A DNA stretch of 30,060 nucleotides, from NCBI GenBank assembly GCA_023381895.1, contig JAMCTA010000001.1, positions 1 to 30,060 on the forward strand, given 5' to 3'. The notes beneath the pieces were generated by a model that saw only the letters and a list, made by a program, of their open reading frames with translations, was not told where the DNA came from and did not search any database. Positions 1-8,567 of this stretch are shown piece after piece. The DNA comes from Chloroflexota bacterium (lineage in GTDB: Bacteria; Chloroflexota; UBA4733). The position numbers were made by a program, and so were the translations under genes. Positions within the stretch are counted from its first letter, which is position 1, and each line of letters begins with the position of its first letter.

Positions 1-2
1 GT

Positions 3-671
3 TTCTTCCCGGAGACGGTGCTGGTATTGCCGGTGGGGGCAATGCGACCGGAGCGAGAGATCCAGGTCGGTCCCAGACCGAACGGCTTAGCCTGGGACCC
101 CGGGCGGCGCCGGCTGCTGGTCGCCGATGTCGAGGACGTGCAAGCGCGACTGATCGACGCGCAGACGGGGCGGCTCATCGGCGCCACCCCGTTGCCGGGA
201 CGGCCGCGCTGGTGCGTCTTCGACCGCCAGCGGGATCGCTTCCTCATCAACATCATGGAACCGGCGGGTGTCGTCGCCCTGAATGGGGCGTCCGGCGCAC
301 TGGAACTCACGTTACCGATCGCCAGCGCCGGGCCGCATGGACTCGACCTGGATCTCGATGGCCAGCGTGCGTTCGTCGCCTGTGACGCCGCTGCCGTCAT
401 TGTCATCGACCTCAACAGTGGACGAGTGTTGGGGGCTGTGCCAATTGCGGGCGAACCGGACGCCATCTGGTACCACTCACGATTGAACCGGCTCTACGTC
501 GCTATCGGCACGCCTGGTGTCGTGGATGTCGTCGATTGCCGCATCTTGCGGGTGGTGGAGCACGTGGTCACTGAGCGGGGAGCCCACACCACTGCCTTTG
601 ATCCCGGGCGCAACCGGCTCTATGTCTTCTTGCCCCAGAGTGGACGCGCTACCGTCTACGAGGAGCACTGA
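3..671 (+). CDS. YncE/NHL-like beta-propeller protein, 5' partial
   Basis: The reading frame is open to the left edge, so the gene almost certainly begins outside the window; a GTG at 18 is only an internal candidate. The visible 220 or so residues consist of repeated blades of the kind 'GRRRLLVADVEDVQARLIDAQTGRLIG' split into 40-residue units, each ending in a 'D..sG.vlg.ipv.g.P' turn, e.g. VIDLNSGRVLGAVPIAGEP. This pattern is typical of YncE/YVTN/NHL beta-propellers, which act as binding scaffolds and sometimes as lactonase-like enzymes. No catalytic residues can be assigned from this fragment. The protein ends cleanly on a last blade (LYVFLPQSGRATVYEEH). A role in the neighbouring sugar genes is possible but not shown. 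Confidence 0.75.
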   Translation, partial: FFPETVLVLPVGAMRPEREIQVGPRPNGLAWDPGRRRLLVADVEDVQARLIDAQTGRLIGATPLPGRPRWCVFDRQRDRFLINIMEPAGVVALNGASGALELTLPIASAGPHGLDLDLDGQRAFVACDAAAVIVIDLNSGRVLGAVPIAGEPDAIWYHSRLNRLYVAIGTPGVVDVVDCRILRVVEHVVTERGAHTTAFDPGRNRLYVFLPQSGRATVYEEH

Positions 672-753
672 CCTGGCCTGGCAGCGCATCGCTACTGTCA
701 TCGGATTTCGCCGCTGGCTGAGAGAACCAAACATGCTGTGCCGGTCATGACTG

Positions 754-771
754 CCTGGCAGGTGAGCCAGG
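754..771. other. Small inverted repeat in a gene-poor gap
   Basis: CCTGGC and GCCAGG arms separated by a 6-base loop lie in the gap 672-939 between the propeller gene and the convergent GH130 gene. There is no T-run, so termination is only a guess. Otherwise I see nothing in this gap. Confidence 0.2.
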
Positions 772-939
772 TGCTATCTGATCTTGTCGACATCGTCAAC
801 TCCCTGGACTGGGCAGCGTGAGTCGAACAGGATTTGCGGCAGCTCGTGGGCCGGTTCGCGCCGTAGGATAGGCACTGCTGGGACGTGAGGAACGGCAGTC
901 GAGCATGCCGTTGATGCCACGCTCAGCGCCGCCCATCGC

Positions 940-2151
940 TCACTCCCGCGGTGGAATCAGTTTCGGCTGATGGGCGTGACCCGCATCGGCCGGTGCCGGT
1001 TGGGCACGCGGATGAGTCGCGTGCTGGTCGTGGTGTCGCAGCGGCAACGCCGCCGGTACCTGGAGCCGGGCGGCGCCGATCCGCGTGTCCGCCATGCCAT
1101 AGTACACGTCGATGCAGCCGGGGCCGAGGTCGGGCCGCGGATCCAACCCAGTGGGGAAGATGACGTGATTTACCACCCCGTAGAGTTCCTCTGGCCCATC
1201 CGGCGTCAAGATCGGCTCTGGGGAGCGGTAGTAGACGTGCCAGGGACGCTGGGAGTCGAGCACAGCGACGCCGGCGCAGTACTCGCCGTGGGAGGCAAGA
1301 TCGCCGCTTGGCAACCGAAGTGGGCGGATGCCATGATACACGAGGAGCCAACCCTGCGGGATACGTACCGGCGGCGGCCCACCACCCAGCTTAATGTCTT
1401 CCCAGGCGGCATGTGGCGCCAACAACAGGTGATTATCGTGGACGTGGATGAGCCGGCGCTCATCCTTCCTGGCTTGCTCCAGGCTGACGTAGGAGATCCA
1501 GATGCTCTCCCGCCGGTCGGTAATGTGCGCCGGCAAGACCACCTGCTCACTGCCGTCCGGGAAGTGCTGGCGATAGGTTGGTCGATGGATGATCGCCAGC
1601 GCGGGGTGACCGTTGGGATCCAGCACCGGCTCCGGGAAGAAACTGGCGTCCTTGTTGCCGTAGCGGCCAAAGTCCATGCGGGCATGGGCGAACTGCAGCA
1701 GGCCCAACCGCCGCCAGGACACCAGGTCATCCGACACGGCCACCGCGACGCGCGGACCGGTCTCGCCGACGGCGACGTAGGTCATGACGTAGCGCTGCAC
1801 GGCAGCGATATAGGTGATGCGAGGGTCTTCGCAGCCGCCTGCTCCGGACGGGCTGCGTTCATACGCGGTCTCCGGCTCCAGGACGGTGCCGAGGCGCTCG
1901 ACGCCGACGGGATTACCGTCTTGGAACAGCAGCCGGGCCCACCCGATCCGCGAGTAGTTGCCGGCGGCAACCAGACGTGGGAAGAGGTAGGGCATCCCGT
2001 CAGGTGCGCGGGCCATGGCTGGATTGAGCACGCCCATAGCCTCGAATGGATTGGCAGGGTCCGGATCCATGACGATGCCCAGTCGTTGCACCGCAAAGAT
2101 GCCCACCCCATTGTCCTTCGCCGGCACCGAGCGCTGCTCGTTTGCTGTCAC
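940..2151 (-). CDS. Glycoside hydrolase family 130-type mannoside phosphorylase/hydrolase
   Basis: This 403-residue protein resembles GH130, a five-bladed propeller family that phosphorolyses or hydrolyses beta-mannosides (mannosyl-glucose, mannobiose, N-glycan stubs). Visible family landmarks are the catalytic-region motif GCEDPRIT (residues 106-113, with the candidate general-acid Asp in EDPR), NKDASFFPEP (166-175), KLGGGPPPVR (254-263), WLLVYHG (268-274) and the closing blade YYGMADTRIGAA (350-361). The start is a GTG at 2151 preceded by an AAGGAAAGG-type ribosome site. The last 40 residues are His/Pro/Ala-rich and look like an unstructured tail. It is cytoplasmic (no signal peptide). Which mannoside it uses, and whether phosphate or water attacks, cannot be read from the sequence. 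It is convergent with the propeller gene. Confidence 0.85.
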   Translation of the reverse strand: MTANEQRSVPAKDNGVGIFAVQRLGIVMDPDPANPFEAMGVLNPAMARAPDGMPYLFPRLVAAGNYSRIGWARLLFQDGNPVGVERLGTVLEPETAYERSPSGAGGCEDPRITYIAAVQRYVMTYVAVGETGPRVAVAVSDDLVSWRRLGLLQFAHARMDFGRYGNKDASFFPEPVLDPNGHPALAIIHRPTYRQHFPDGSEQVVLPAHITDRRESIWISYVSLEQARKDERRLIHVHDNHLLLAPHAAWEDIKLGGGPPPVRIPQGWLLVYHGIRPLRLPSGDLASHGEYCAGVAVLDSQRPWHVYYRSPEPILTPDGPEELYGVVNHVIFPTGLDPRPDLGPGCIDVYYGMADTRIGAARLQVPAALPLRHHDQHATHPRAQPAPADAGHAHQPKLIPPRE

Positions 2152-2373
2152 GTGCTACCTTTCCTTTCCTTGTTCGCTCGCCATCCCGGCACGGCCGGTG
2201 CCTGGTCTGCCATTCTCCCTGGAGCTCGGGCCGCTCGACTTCGCCAGTGGTATCACAAGTGAGAGAGAACCGTATCAGCGGGTAGAGCTGCTGCTCCAGG
2301 CAACTGGCTTCACGTTCCGCTCCTACCGAGATGTCCGCTATGACGATGACGCTAGTAGCACGTTATTGTTACT

Positions 2374-3039
2374 CTAGCCCAGGCCAACACCGACTGCTTC
2401 AAACCCTCGGCGCAAAGCCCCTATCGCTGCCACAGTCGGTTGCGTGCCGAGGAATAGACGATCGGTCGTGTTAGTCCAGATGGTGTTCAACCGTACGAAG
2501 CTGTCCACTGTATGTCCTGGCGCTTCAAAGGCCCGGCCAGTGACAAGGCTGCCCAGAATAGCGCTGCGCAACTGATCGACTGTCATTGCCATGCCCGTCG
2601 CCTTCGCATCCTGCGCCAGCGTGACCTTATCTAGCGACTTTAGGGTAGGGAAGAAGCCTACCGTCTGGGCGAAATCTTGCACTCGACTACCGGTGTTGAT
2701 GAAGAGCATGAACTCGAACGCGGCACGAGGATGTGGGGCGTCCTTCGGCATCACCCAGGCGTCAGTCCACAGGTGCGTGAGATTATCCCCGCCGGGACCA
2801 TAGAGGAACGGCGCTACTCCCCAGCGGCGCTCGCCACCGAACTGTCGTTGAACAGCGCCCCCGGAGCTTGGGGTCGCGTTGAAATAATATACAGGCTGCA
2901 AGGGTTGCATTCGCAACAGGTAGGCTATGCTATGCGTTGAACGAACGTTGCTTGACTCGGTGGGCCCGGCCGGTCTGGCGGCGGGAAAGAACAGTTGATG
3001 CTGACGGCCCCCGGGATTTGGCCAGGTGAGTAATCCCAC
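2374..3039 (-). pseudogene. C-terminal remnant of an extracellular sugar-binding protein
   Basis: Clear similarity to ABC sugar-binding proteins is confined to about 2374-2880: RWGVAPFLYGPGGDNLTHLW followed by TDAWVMPKDAPHPRAAFEFM, then the usual C-terminal helices. These normally form the last 40% of a 430-500 residue protein. The signal peptide, lipobox Cys and the whole first lobe are missing, and the upstream in-frame residues do not resemble the family. No start with a good ribosome site matches. It is therefore most simply a 5'-truncated, decayed gene. It lies between the GH130 gene and the acyltransferase, with no permease genes beside it. Confidence 0.7.
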
Positions 3040-3051
3040 CAGGGAGAGGAC

Positions 3052-4080
3052 GTGACGTTGATTGCGCTGAGAGGCATGGCCGAAGAGGAGCTCGACCCCG
3101 CTAGCGTTCGGCAGCGTCTAGGACTGGGTGAAGAGACGGCGGCCTGGCTGGCGTCGCTGCCATCGAACGTGGCAAGCGGGGAGCTTCCCACGCTACCGGG
3201 GCACGATGAGGCTGCCGCCCTACTGACGCGCCTCGGGGTGCCAAGTGCGCAGGTCGACGAAGCCATCTCGACGTTGCCGGCCGTAGAAGTGGACCCGGCG
3301 CTGCACTGGCTCCTTGGTCGCTGCTCCCAGCAACTCATCCAGGTTATGGGGGTCAATGGCCCGCTGCTTCCCTGGCCGGCCCTGCCGGCCAGTCTGGGGC
3401 TGCCCGCTCGCTATCTCTACGTCCTGGTCTTCCTAGCGACATTTCCGTATGCCCGGCGCTATCACCAGCAGCGCGGCATTCCTGACGATGTCTCCTGGGC
3501 GACGCTGGCCGACCTGGGTCGGCACATGGCCATCCGCCAGCGGATATATGGCGAAGGAGGACTGAGTGCACACAACTGGCTCACGCTGCACTTCCGCGGC
3601 GTCATCTACGCGCTCGGGCGCTTGCAGTTCCACCGTAGCCGGATTTCCTACGACGCCGACACTATCGCACGTCTCGGCCTGAGTTTCCAGCGCGGCGATC
3701 CTTGCCTGGGCGTCCACATCCCGGAAAGCGGGCCGCTCTCGCCGGAAGCCTGCGACGCCTCCTTCCAATGGGCACGCGAGTTCTTCCCTCGCCACTTTCC
3801 CGAAGAAACGTATAAGTTTGTCACCTGTGGGTCGTGGCTGCTCGACGACCAATTGGCGGAATACTTGCCGGCAACCTCCAACATCGTCCGCTTCCAGCGT
3901 CGCTTCCAGCTCATGCCCGGCGGCCGCCCGTGTGACGGTGAGATCGTGAGCTTCGTGTTCCGTCGAGCCGACGCCCGCATCGAGGACCTGCCGCAGCGCA
4001 CCACCCTGGAGCGGGCGATCGTCCGGCACCTGCGCGCTGGTCGCCACTGGCAGTCTCGCTGGGGGTGGGTTGCGCTCTGA
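3052..4080 (+). CDS. GNAT-like acyltransferase domain protein (NAT_N/GNAT_C type)
   Basis: A 342-residue protein. Residues 1-125 are a helical N-terminal region and residues 126-342 resemble the GNAT-like C-terminal domain of a family annotated as acyltransferase domain-containing proteins. Conserved-looking stretches are YLYVLVFLATFPYARRYH (121-138), GLSAHNWLTLHFRGVIYALG (170-189), LGVHIPESGPLSPEA (219-233) and FVTCGSWLLDDQLAEYLP (256-273). The GTG start at 3052 has a strong AGGGAGAGG site just upstream. No signal peptide or membrane segment is seen. The acceptor substrate of this family is unknown to me. It stands alone: the gene to its left is a remnant, and it is convergent with the leftward dehydrogenase operon, 87 bp away. 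Confidence 0.7.
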   Translation: MTLIALRGMAEEELDPASVRQRLGLGEETAAWLASLPSNVASGELPTLPGHDEAAALLTRLGVPSAQVDEAISTLPAVEVDPALHWLLGRCSQQLIQVMGVNGPLLPWPALPASLGLPARYLYVLVFLATFPYARRYHQQRGIPDDVSWATLADLGRHMAIRQRIYGEGGLSAHNWLTLHFRGVIYALGRLQFHRSRISYDADTIARLGLSFQRGDPCLGVHIPESGPLSPEACDASFQWAREFFPRHFPEETYKFVTCGSWLLDDQLAEYLPATSNIVRFQRRFQLMPGGRPCDGEIVSFVFRRADARIEDLPQRTTLERAIVRHLRAGRHWQSRWGWVAL

Positions 4081-4167
4081 CAGAGCGGCGGCTGCCTCTT
4101 GAGTGTGCTGGTAGGCGTTGAAGATGCCGTACCGAACGCTGGGGCGCACCGGCCGGTGTGTATCCGA

Positions 4168-5178
4168 TTAGCTTCCAGCCGTTGCCGCGGCGCCGCGCCA
4201 GCGCCTGCTTTGGAGGACCTCAGGATTGACGATGTCTGTGGGTCTCTTGCCGCGCAAGACGGCCAGGACGTGGTCGATGGCGGTCTCGCGGCATTCCACA
4301 CTCGCTTCCACGGACCAGTGCGCAGCGTGCGGCGTCAATATCACGCTGTCCAGCTGGCGCAAGGGATCATCCGGAGCTAGCGGCTCGTGCTCGAAGACGT
4401 CTAGTCCCGCTCCCGCGAGACGGCCGCTGGCCAGAGCATCCGTCAGTGCCGGTTGGTCGACGACGGCGCCACGGGATGTGTTGATCAAGAATGCCGAAGG
4501 CTTCATCAATCGGAGTTCACGTTCACCGATGAGATGACGCGTCGTCGTATTGAGGGGGACGTGGAGGCTGACATAGTCCGAGGTAGAGAGCAGCTCATCC
4601 AGGCCGGTCAGGGGCACGCCCTGCACGTCACGCGGGAGTTGCTGCACGTACGGATCGTGCGCCACGACGCGTAGGCCCACACCCAGCGCCTTCCGTGCCA
4701 CTGTCCGGCCGATGTTTCCAAGACCGACGAGGCCCAACTGCTGGCCGGCCAGCCGGCGCGGCGGTGCTGATGCGCCAGACCACCCACCGGAACGGATGCG
4801 GAGTGTGTCGGCGAGGATACCCCGGTCAAGCAGAAGCAGCAAGGTCAGTACGTGGGTGCTCACTTCGTCGAGACAGTAGCGCGCGGTATTGCAAACGACG
4901 ATGCCGTGCTCGGTGGCAGCCTGGAGATCGACCGTATCGACGCCAATGCCGTACCGCACGATGACCCAGCACCTGGTCAACTGCGTGATAACCTGGCGTG
5001 GGAGCGACGACTCAGCAAGAACGACGGCGTGAGCAGTTGCCGCGTGGCGCACGATCTCCGCTGCATCGTGCGTGCGCAGATACACGGACTCGATATCCAG
5101 GCCACTCGCTGCAATCAGGCGCTGCTCAATGTCGTAGTTCCCGAAGATCGTGTCGGTGATGACGACTTTGAAGCGCAT
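4168..5178 (-). CDS. D-isomer-specific 2-hydroxyacid dehydrogenase (phosphoglycerate dehydrogenase-like)
   Basis: NAD-dependent oxidoreductase of the D-2-hydroxyacid dehydrogenase family, 336 residues, cytoplasmic. The Rossmann glycine motif GLGNIG is at 152-157. The catalytic triad is present as Arg236 in NTSRGAVV, Glu265 in VFEHEPL and His284 in LTPHAAH. The start was placed at ATG 5178 because it begins the conserved first strand (MRFKVVITDTIFGNYDIE) and is preceded by AAGGAGAG; the frame is open further upstream but that part looks non-coding. There is no C-terminal ACT domain, so it is not a classical regulated serine-pathway SerA. In this setting it more likely reduces or oxidises a sugar-derived keto or hydroxy acid (inference). 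It is probably the distal gene of a leftward operon with the ThuA-like and Gfo/Idh/MocA genes. Confidence 0.88.
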   Translation of the reverse strand: MRFKVVITDTIFGNYDIEQRLIAASGLDIESVYLRTHDAAEIVRHAATAHAVVLAESSLPRQVITQLTRCWVIVRYGIGVDTVDLQAATEHGIVVCNTARYCLDEVSTHVLTLLLLLDRGILADTLRIRSGGWSGASAPPRRLAGQQLGLVGLGNIGRTVARKALGVGLRVVAHDPYVQQLPRDVQGVPLTGLDELLSTSDYVSLHVPLNTTTRHLIGERELRLMKPSAFLINTSRGAVVDQPALTDALASGRLAGAGLDVFEHEPLAPDDPLRQLDSVILTPHAAHWSVEASVECRETAIDHVLAVLRGKRPTDIVNPEVLQSRRWRGAAATAGS

Positions 5179-5291
5179 ACGATATCTCTCCTTCATCGCC
5201 GGCGACACTCTGGAGCAGCTCCTGCTGCCGTCGCAGGTCAGGGCGCCTGCAACAGCGTGCATGCACCCGGCGTCCTTTCCTTGAGTGCCGT

Positions 5292-5951
5292 TCAGGCAGT
5301 GACCGTTACCCCGGCTGCCCACTGGATGCCACGACGGTACAGTTGACCGACAACCGGCGCCTCATGGCTCTGTCGATTATGCCCGAGCGCGCAGTAGAAG
5401 ATGCGACCGGCACCAAAGTGTTTGACATAGGTAGAAGGCTGGATTTCACCGTCCTTCGAGGCACGGGCGAGCAGATGTACTCCTTCTGGCCAGTGGTCGA
5501 GCAGGTACAGTTCGTCCTGCACCACGAAGTCCGTCAGGCCCTGGGTGATGGGATGCTCTTGATCCGTGATCTCGACCTGCACTGACCCGAAGGGTGGATG
5601 GCCGCGAAAGCGCGACCCGAGTGCAGCAATGTAGGCAGGATGATTCTTAAACGAATCGGCAGCATTGTGGATGCCGGCGAGCCCCTTCCCTCCCGCCACA
5701 AAGTCCAGGAGTGCTCCCAATTGCGCCTCGGTGAGGCCCGGACCGGTATAGTAGTTGACCAGCACGTCAAACCCAGCCAGTCCCGCCGGAGTTAGCATCC
5801 CTTGATCGTCGGTCACGTGGACGTCGAGGAGTTCACCTGCACTCAAGACCGCCGCCAGCGCCTCGGCGGCGCCGGGCTGCTTCGTATGTAATCCGCCGAT
5901 CAATAGCAAGACGCGTGGTCTCGTCTCTTCGATCGTGACTGCTCGTGCCAT
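5292..5951 (-). CDS. ThuA-like domain protein
   Basis: A 219-residue protein of the ThuA family (glutamine-amidotransferase-like fold), named after trehalose-utilisation genes and usually found with Gfo/Idh/MocA oxidoreductases in sugar-catabolic operons. Family features visible: RVLLLIGG at the N-terminus, the loop GIHNAADSF, LGSRFRGHPPFG, HPITQGLTDFVVQDELY and GRIFYCALGHN. The start is set at ATG 5951, preceded by GGGAAGGCAAGGA; an upstream in-frame ATG at 5996 has no better support. The biochemical activity of the family is not well established. It sits between the dehydrogenase (113 bp) and the oxidoreductase (72 bp) on the same strand. Confidence 0.85.
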   Translation of the reverse strand: MARAVTIEETRPRVLLLIGGLHTKQPGAAEALAAVLSAGELLDVHVTDDQGMLTPAGLAGFDVLVNYYTGPGLTEAQLGALLDFVAGGKGLAGIHNAADSFKNHPAYIAALGSRFRGHPPFGSVQVEITDQEHPITQGLTDFVVQDELYLLDHWPEGVHLLARASKDGEIQPSTYVKHFGAGRIFYCALGHNRQSHEAPVVGQLYRRGIQWAAGVTVTA

Positions 5952-6023
5952 TCCTTGCCTTCCCTTCTCGATCGCTCCCAATCTGGCCCGTCGCATCGAG
6001 CGCCAGGCTGCCCGGCACGCGCC

Positions 6024-7127
6024 TCACGCCGGCGTGGCGGTGGGAGGGCGCGCGGTGAGCTTGCCCTGCTCAAGCATGGTGAGCAGTGGTGAATCGTCGA
6101 CGGTCAGCGGCAGGTCGACCCGGCCGCGGCGCCGGCTGGATTCATAGCTGGCGAAGATCAGCTCGGTGGCGCGGAGCGCTCGTTGCGCCGACAGTTCCGG
6201 CTCGTGCCCATCCTCCAACGCGTCGAGCAGGCCGGCGATGCCGTGGGCCACGGAGTTTCCCGGCCAATCGGGCCGGTCGGCGCTAACATCCGGCACGACC
6301 CAGGCGCCATCTCCCCGGCCGCGCAGGCGCACTGGGAGGCGCTGACCTTCCGGTAACTCGGGATGCACCTCGATGATGCCTTCCGTGCCGATCAGCCGGT
6401 TGGCACAGCCGATGGAGGAATCCCGTCCCGTAATTAGCAGACCGTGGACGCCGCTACTGTACTGGAAGAAGCTGATCGCCTGTGTCTCCACTGGCACCCC
6501 GAACACCCGGCGCTCACCCTGAACGTCGATCTGGGCGAGTACCCAGCGGGCTGGCGTCTCATCGTGGTAGAAGAACAGCATGTCGAACCAGTGTGTCCCC
6601 CAGTCGAAGAGGTCGCCACAGTGCGCTTCCATCCGGACCAGGTCGCCGATCACGCCCTCATGCAGAAGGCGCTTGGCGGCTCGGTAGGGTGCCTCGAAAC
6701 GACGTTGATGGTTGAAGGTGAGCTGGGTGCCGTGCGCGGCGCATGCCTCTGCCATGCGTCGCGCCTCGCCCCAGGTCGGCGCCATCGGCTTCTCGCAATG
6801 TACGGCGCGCACTCCTGCTTCGGCGCAAGCGATGACCATGGGCGCGTGCAGGTGCGGCCAGGTGCAGATGGACACGACATCCGGTCGCTCCTTCGCCAGC
6901 ATCTCTCGGTAATCGAGGTAAATCGCCGGCGGCTGCTCGGGGTCGCCATGCTCGGCGACAAAGGCCTCAGCGTTCTCTCGGGAGATATCGGCCAGCGCGG
7001 CCAGATGACAGCGCCCGGAGGCCTGGTAGCCTTGCGCGTGGCTATGTGCTTGACCGAAGCCAGTCGCCCCGGCGGTGCGCAAGGGGCGGCCGCAGCCGAT
7101 AATAGCCACGCGATACGTTCTGCTCAT
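6024..7127 (-). CDS. Gfo/Idh/MocA family NAD(P)-dependent oxidoreductase
   Basis: A 367-residue sugar or inositol dehydrogenase-like protein. The N-terminal Rossmann domain carries GCGRP (11-15), the CEKPMAP motif with the conserved Lys (111-117), and the substrate-side helix WGTHWFD (176-182) with its conserved His. The start is ATG 7127, preceded by GGAGAAGGATGTA; the 44 residues available upstream are not family-like. After the first glycine motif there is a longer-than-usual loop (LRTAGATGFGQAHSHAQGY). It is the first gene of the leftward set and diverges from the GntR-LacI regulator, whose operator lies about 106-124 bp upstream of this start, so co-regulation is likely. The substrate cannot be told from sequence. 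Confidence 0.9.
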   Translation of the reverse strand: MSRTYRVAIIGCGRPLRTAGATGFGQAHSHAQGYQASGRCHLAALADISRENAEAFVAEHGDPEQPPAIYLDYREMLAKERPDVVSICTWPHLHAPMVIACAEAGVRAVHCEKPMAPTWGEARRMAEACAAHGTQLTFNHQRRFEAPYRAAKRLLHEGVIGDLVRMEAHCGDLFDWGTHWFDMLFFYHDETPARWVLAQIDVQGERRVFGVPVETQAISFFQYSSGVHGLLITGRDSSIGCANRLIGTEGIIEVHPELPEGQRLPVRLRGRGDGAWVVPDVSADRPDWPGNSVAHGIAGLLDALEDGHEPELSAQRALRATELIFASYESSRRRGRVDLPLTVDDSPLLTMLEQGKLTARPPTATPA

Positions 7128-7200
7128 TACATCCTTCTCCGTCTTCCGGTGCGCAACAAAACCGCTCGTGCTGCATTGTAGCTGCCCAAGCTCCGAGTGC

Positions 7201-7229
7201 TTGACATTGCAGTTCGGATACCATACCAT
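7201..7229 (+). promoter_or_regulatory. Predicted sigma70-type promoter of the regulator
   Basis: A perfect TTGACA -35 (7201-7206), a 17-base spacer and TACCAT (7224-7229, 4 of 6 to consensus). The expected transcription start, near 7236, falls inside the inverted repeat at 7233-7251, which fits autorepression. Confidence 0.5.
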
Positions 7230-7232
7230 AGT

Positions 7233-7251
7233 ACTTGTCCGTACCACAAGT
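7233..7251. promoter_or_regulatory. Predicted operator of the GntR-LacI regulator
   Basis: ACTTGTCCGTACCACAAGT: perfect 6-base arms ACTTGT/ACAAGT around a CCGTACC centre. The TTGTnCGTAC core resembles operators described for AraR, a regulator with the same GntR-plus-LacI architecture. It overlaps the predicted +1 of the rightward promoter and lies in the 166-bp divergent region between the oxidoreductase and regulator genes. Confidence 0.5.
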
Positions 7252-7293
7252 CCCGGCACTCCATGACCTGATGGATTATTGAGGGAAATTCTG

Positions 7294-8433
7294 GTGATTG
7301 AGCGGCGTCCTTTGCATCAGCAGGTGGCGGCGGCACTGCGGAAGCGTCTGGCCAGCGGAGAGTTTTCGCCCGGGGCCACCTTACCGTCGGAGCTCGTGTT
7401 GCAACAGGAATACGGCGTCAGCCGTGCCACCGTGCGGCATGCGCTGGAGACCCTGCAACGAGAAGGGCTGCTCCAGCGGCGGGCGGGACAGGGTACCTAC
7501 GTGGCGCCGAGTGGCCCGACGCCGCTATCTTCCACAGTTCAGCGGCCGTGCCTGGGGCTTGTCGCGGCGCGCTTGAGTAGCCTCTTCCTCATGGACATGC
7601 TGCGTGGTGTGGAAGAGGAGGCGGAGGCGCGGGGCTATGATCTGCTGGTGGCGAATTCGAACCATGATCCTCAACAAGAGCGGGAACGGATCGAGCGGTT
7701 GCGCCGGCGGGGCGTGGCCGGGGTTCTGGTCGAGCCGGCTCCAGGAGCGACCCTGGAAAGCTACTACCGGGATCTGGTCGGTATGGCCTACCCGCTCGTG
7801 ATGCTGGATCGGCGCCATCCGGAGGTCGCCGTAGACTATGTGGGTGTCGACAACGTGAAAGCAACGCAGGAGCTGGTGGCGCATCTCATCGCCTGTGGCC
7901 ACCAGCGGATCGCCTACCTGCTGGGTCAGGAATGGCCGACCAGTACGGCAAGGGAGCGTTTACAGGGCTATGAGACGGCGCTGCGCCGAGCGGGGCTGTC
8001 ACCGGACCCGGCACTGGTGGTACGTCCGGCGGGCGCTCCCGGTGATCCGTTCTCTCCTGCTGTCGCTGCAGCGGCGCAGCGCTTGCTCGCCCTGCCGGCT
8101 AATCAGCGACCGACCGCCATCTGTTGCCTGAACGATGCGACCGCGCTGGAGGTCCTGCGGGTCCTGCGCAATGAAGACCTGCGGGTGCCCGAGGACATGG
8201 CGCTGACCGGCTTTGATGACCTTCCCTACGCCGCCCATCTGGAGGTGCCGCTCACGACCGTCGCCCAGCCACGGGCGCAACTGGGCAGCACGGGGGCGCG
8301 ACTTCTCATCGACCGGATCGAGGGACGGCGGGGGGCCCAGCCGGCGACGGTGCTGTTGCCGACACGGCTGCTGCTGCGCCGCTCCAGCGACTGGATTGTG
8401 GCGGCAGAGCAGGCGGCGGCAGAAACGGCCTAG
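7294..8433 (+). CDS. GntR-type HTH / LacI-type sensor transcriptional regulator (AraR-like architecture)
   Basis: A 379-residue regulator. Residues 1-70 form a GntR winged helix (PLHQQVAAALRKRLASGEF, then PSELVLQQEYGVSRATVRHA and GLLQRRAGQGTYVAP). The rest is a LacI/periplasmic-binding-protein-like sensor domain (GLVAARLSSLFLMDMLRGVE, VMLDRR, VGVDNVKATQELVAHLIACG, AICCLNDATALEVLRVL, LTGFDDLPYA, LTTVAQP). This is the arrangement of AraR: sugar binding in the sensor domain relieves repression. The GTG at 7294 is preferred because GAGGGA lies 7 bases upstream; a TTG at 7279 is the alternative. It probably controls its own promoter, the divergent dehydrogenase operon and the binding-protein gene downstream. 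The effector is unknown. Confidence 0.88.
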   Translation: MIERRPLHQQVAAALRKRLASGEFSPGATLPSELVLQQEYGVSRATVRHALETLQREGLLQRRAGQGTYVAPSGPTPLSSTVQRPCLGLVAARLSSLFLMDMLRGVEEEAEARGYDLLVANSNHDPQQERERIERLRRRGVAGVLVEPAPGATLESYYRDLVGMAYPLVMLDRRHPEVAVDYVGVDNVKATQELVAHLIACGHQRIAYLLGQEWPTSTARERLQGYETALRRAGLSPDPALVVRPAGAPGDPFSPAVAAAAQRLLALPANQRPTAICCLNDATALEVLRVLRNEDLRVPEDMALTGFDDLPYAAHLEVPLTTVAQPRAQLGSTGARLLIDRIEGRRGAQPATVLLPTRLLLRRSSDWIVAAEQAAAETA

Positions 8434-8567
8434 CAGCGGGTGCGGCTGTCGAGGAACAGCACGGGAAAGGAGGGACGAGTACTGCATAACTCCTTGGTGA
8501 TCGCAGTTCGATGCACCCGCTCGAGTCGTGCGGGTCAGTGAGAGATGTAGTAGAGGAGGTACGTTCG

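Noticed and set aside
970..2262. 430-codon open frame on the plus strand
   Set aside because: It is antisense to the GH130 gene, has no family-like motifs and arises from GC-rich codon bias.
2265..2373. Short plus-strand frame ending in ASSTLLLL
   Set aside because: No start with a ribosome site and no recognisable similarity; treated as intergenic.
6444..7181. 245-codon plus-strand frame
   Set aside because: Shadow of the Gfo/Idh/MocA gene on the other strand.
7233..7251. Inverted repeat read as a rho-independent terminator
   Set aside because: There is no T-run, it lies between divergent genes, and its position on the promoter fits an operator better.
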